Assembly: GCA_944322305.1 (NCBI GenBank) | Contig: CALUOP010000002.1 | Location: forward strand, 186,001-250,000 | Direction of reading: 5' to 3' | Length of the DNA stretch: 64,000 bases | Source: an uncultured Coriobacteriaceae bacterium | GTDB taxonomy: Bacteria > Actinomycetota > Coriobacteriia > Coriobacteriales > Coriobacteriaceae | Shown here: positions 63,375 to 64,000 of the stretch, one piece after another | How the letters are laid out: every line of letters begins with the position of its first letter | How positions within the stretch are numbered: the first letter of the stretch is position 1 | The notes under the pieces: generated by a model | The model's input: only the letters and a program-made list of their open reading frames with translations | Database searches by the model: none | Told to the model about the DNA's origin: nothing | Position numbers and translations under genes: made by a program

Positions 63375-63406
63375 ACCAAGCGTCAGCCTTTGCACTTGCC
63401 TGAAAA

Positions 63407-63434
63407 AGGCCCTCGGGAAACCGGGGGCCTTTTT
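63407..63434. terminator. Terminator ending the ribosomal operon
   Basis: AAAAAGGCCCTCGG-GAAA-CCGGGGGCCTTTTT, stem 63407-63416 with 63421-63430, T-runs on both strands. It closes the operon after rplX and can also serve the convergent pseudouridine synthase gene. Confidence 0.9.
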
Positions 63435-63451
63435 GCGTGCGGAGGTATTGC

Positions 63452-63572
63452 GCTAGTGCTTCTTGTCAATCAACAGCGCGTGCTAGCACTTCTTGTTGTC
63501 GCAGCGGGAAATAGCGGCTCTACGACGACAAGAACTGCTAGCAAGGCGTTTTTGTCGGAAGAACGTGCAAGC
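63452..63572. repeat. 30-bp-phased imperfect palindrome (array D)
   Basis: Motif GCTAGCACTTCTTGT begins at 63452 (variant) and 63482; the inverted form ends at 63542 and 63572 (variant). All spacings are 30 bp and both pairs share one centre at 63512. The inner units pair over about 20 bp, the outer ones less well. No gene lies in the gap 63375-63616. Confidence 0.8.
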
Positions 63573-63616
63573 AGAAGTGAAGGCGACGGCGCAGGTGCGC
63601 GGAGGGCCGGGCGGTG

Positions 63617-64000
63617 TTACGCGATAGTCCAGGCGGGCGTAGGGGCGGTTATCGCGACGTGCTCACCGGTGACAGGGTGAGTAAAGGTCAGGCGGTGGGC
63701 CTGTAGCATGAGCGGCTCGTTCCGGCGGACGGTGGGGTTGTAGAGCACGTCGCCCACCAGCGGGAAGCCGGCGTGGCTTAGGTGCACGCGGATCTGGTGC
63801 TTGCGCCCGGTTTCGATCACCACGGAAAGCAGCGTGCACGTACGTCCGTCCACCTGCTTCTCGGCCAAGGGGCGCACACGGGTTGCGGCTGGCTTGCCCG
63901 AGGGGCTCACGCGCATCTTGCGCGCATCGTGGCGGTCGCGTCCCAGGGGCTGGGTGAAGGTGCGCTCTGTCCAGGGCACGCGCCCCTCAACCACGGCCAG
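63617..64000 (-). CDS. RluA-family 23S rRNA pseudouridine synthase, C-terminal part
   Basis: The gene runs off the right edge: the frame is open from the TAA at 63617 to the end of the window (about 127 codons visible). The fold is clear from SVVIETGRKHQIRVHLSHAG and FPLVGDVLYNP near the centre, and MLQAHRLTFTHPVTGE at the end. It isomerises uridine in ribosomal RNA. The catalytic Asp motif (GRLD) lies beyond the window. RluA, RluC and RluD types cannot be told apart here. Confidence 0.9.
   Translation of the reverse strand: MAVVEGRVPWTERTFTQPLGRDRHDARKMRVSPSGKPAATRVRPLAEKQVDGRTCTLLSVVIETGRKHQIRVHLSHAGFPLVGDVLYNPTVRRNEPLMLQAHRLTFTHPVTGEHVAITAPTPAWTIA

Overview
The window is GC-rich (roughly two thirds G+C by eye), gene-dense bacterial chromosome. 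It looks like an anaerobic member of the Coriobacteriia (Actinomycetota, Collinsella/Olsenella-like). The grounds are high GC, gut-anaerobe gene content (C_GCAxxG_C_C protein, split transketolase, orphan hypAB, menaquinone methyltransferase), a zinc-ribbon/DUF6273 membrane protein, an archaeal-style TopA, and many promoters with a TATACT -10 box. The lineage is inferred from protein character, not from rRNA. No rRNA, tRNA, phage, transposase or CRISPR array was found.

Layout: 1-5.0 kb, end of an M81 peptidase gene, a UvrD/PcrA helicase and a NagZ-like lipoprotein. 5.2-10.3 kb, DUF6273 protein, Mn-dependent pyrophosphatase and NhaA. 10.3-11.3 kb, a gene-free repeat field. 11.3-18.5 kb, aminotransferase-menG pair, small membrane/TPR proteins, a STAS protein, tatA-tatC and hypA-hypB. 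18.8-28.9 kb, topA, a broken MerR gene, palindromic elements, tmk-holB-ricT, a NYN/LOTUS protein and tyrS. 29-38.3 kb, adenine deaminase, then a minus-strand block (HAD, fused permease-ATPase plus Tat lipoprotein, citrate synthase, ACT protein), rpmE with a structured leader, and a second HAD. 38.7-40.2 kb, two tandem toxin-antitoxin modules. 40.4-46.9 kb, secA-prfB, a Crp/Fnr regulator and a transglutaminase-like protein. 46.9-47.7 kb, a second repeat field. 47.8-57.1 kb, transketolase, ftsEX, rnr-TPR-smpB, a flavin reductase-like protein and a C_GCAxxG protein. 57.7-63.4 kb, an S10/spc ribosomal cluster from rplC to rplX, without rpsJ and ending at a terminator after rplX. The right edge holds part of an RluA-type pseudouridine synthase.

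Functional groupings: protein export and quality control (secA, tatA/tatC, smpB, rnr), division (ftsE/ftsX), replication and topology (pcrA, topA, tmk, holB) and translation (tyrS, prfB, 13 r-protein genes counting rpmE).

The most unusual signals lie outside ordinary gene content. (1) Several intergenic gaps hold locus-specific short motifs at exact spacing (30 bp at four loci, 40/52 bp at a fifth), in direct orientation, then around a central stem-loop, then inverted; three of them are mirror-symmetric imperfect palindromes. (2) The RF2 gene reads Ser-Pro-Thr where the stop-codon-reading Ser-Pro-Phe is expected, and only 7 of 60 genes here end in TGA despite high GC. (3) A three-copy palindromic element has one copy inside the pcrA reading frame, and large hairpins of a second kind share a GCGAAGC apex. 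(4) A 5-4-5 Fnr-like box sits at about -41.5 of the predicted promoter of the Crp/Fnr gene.
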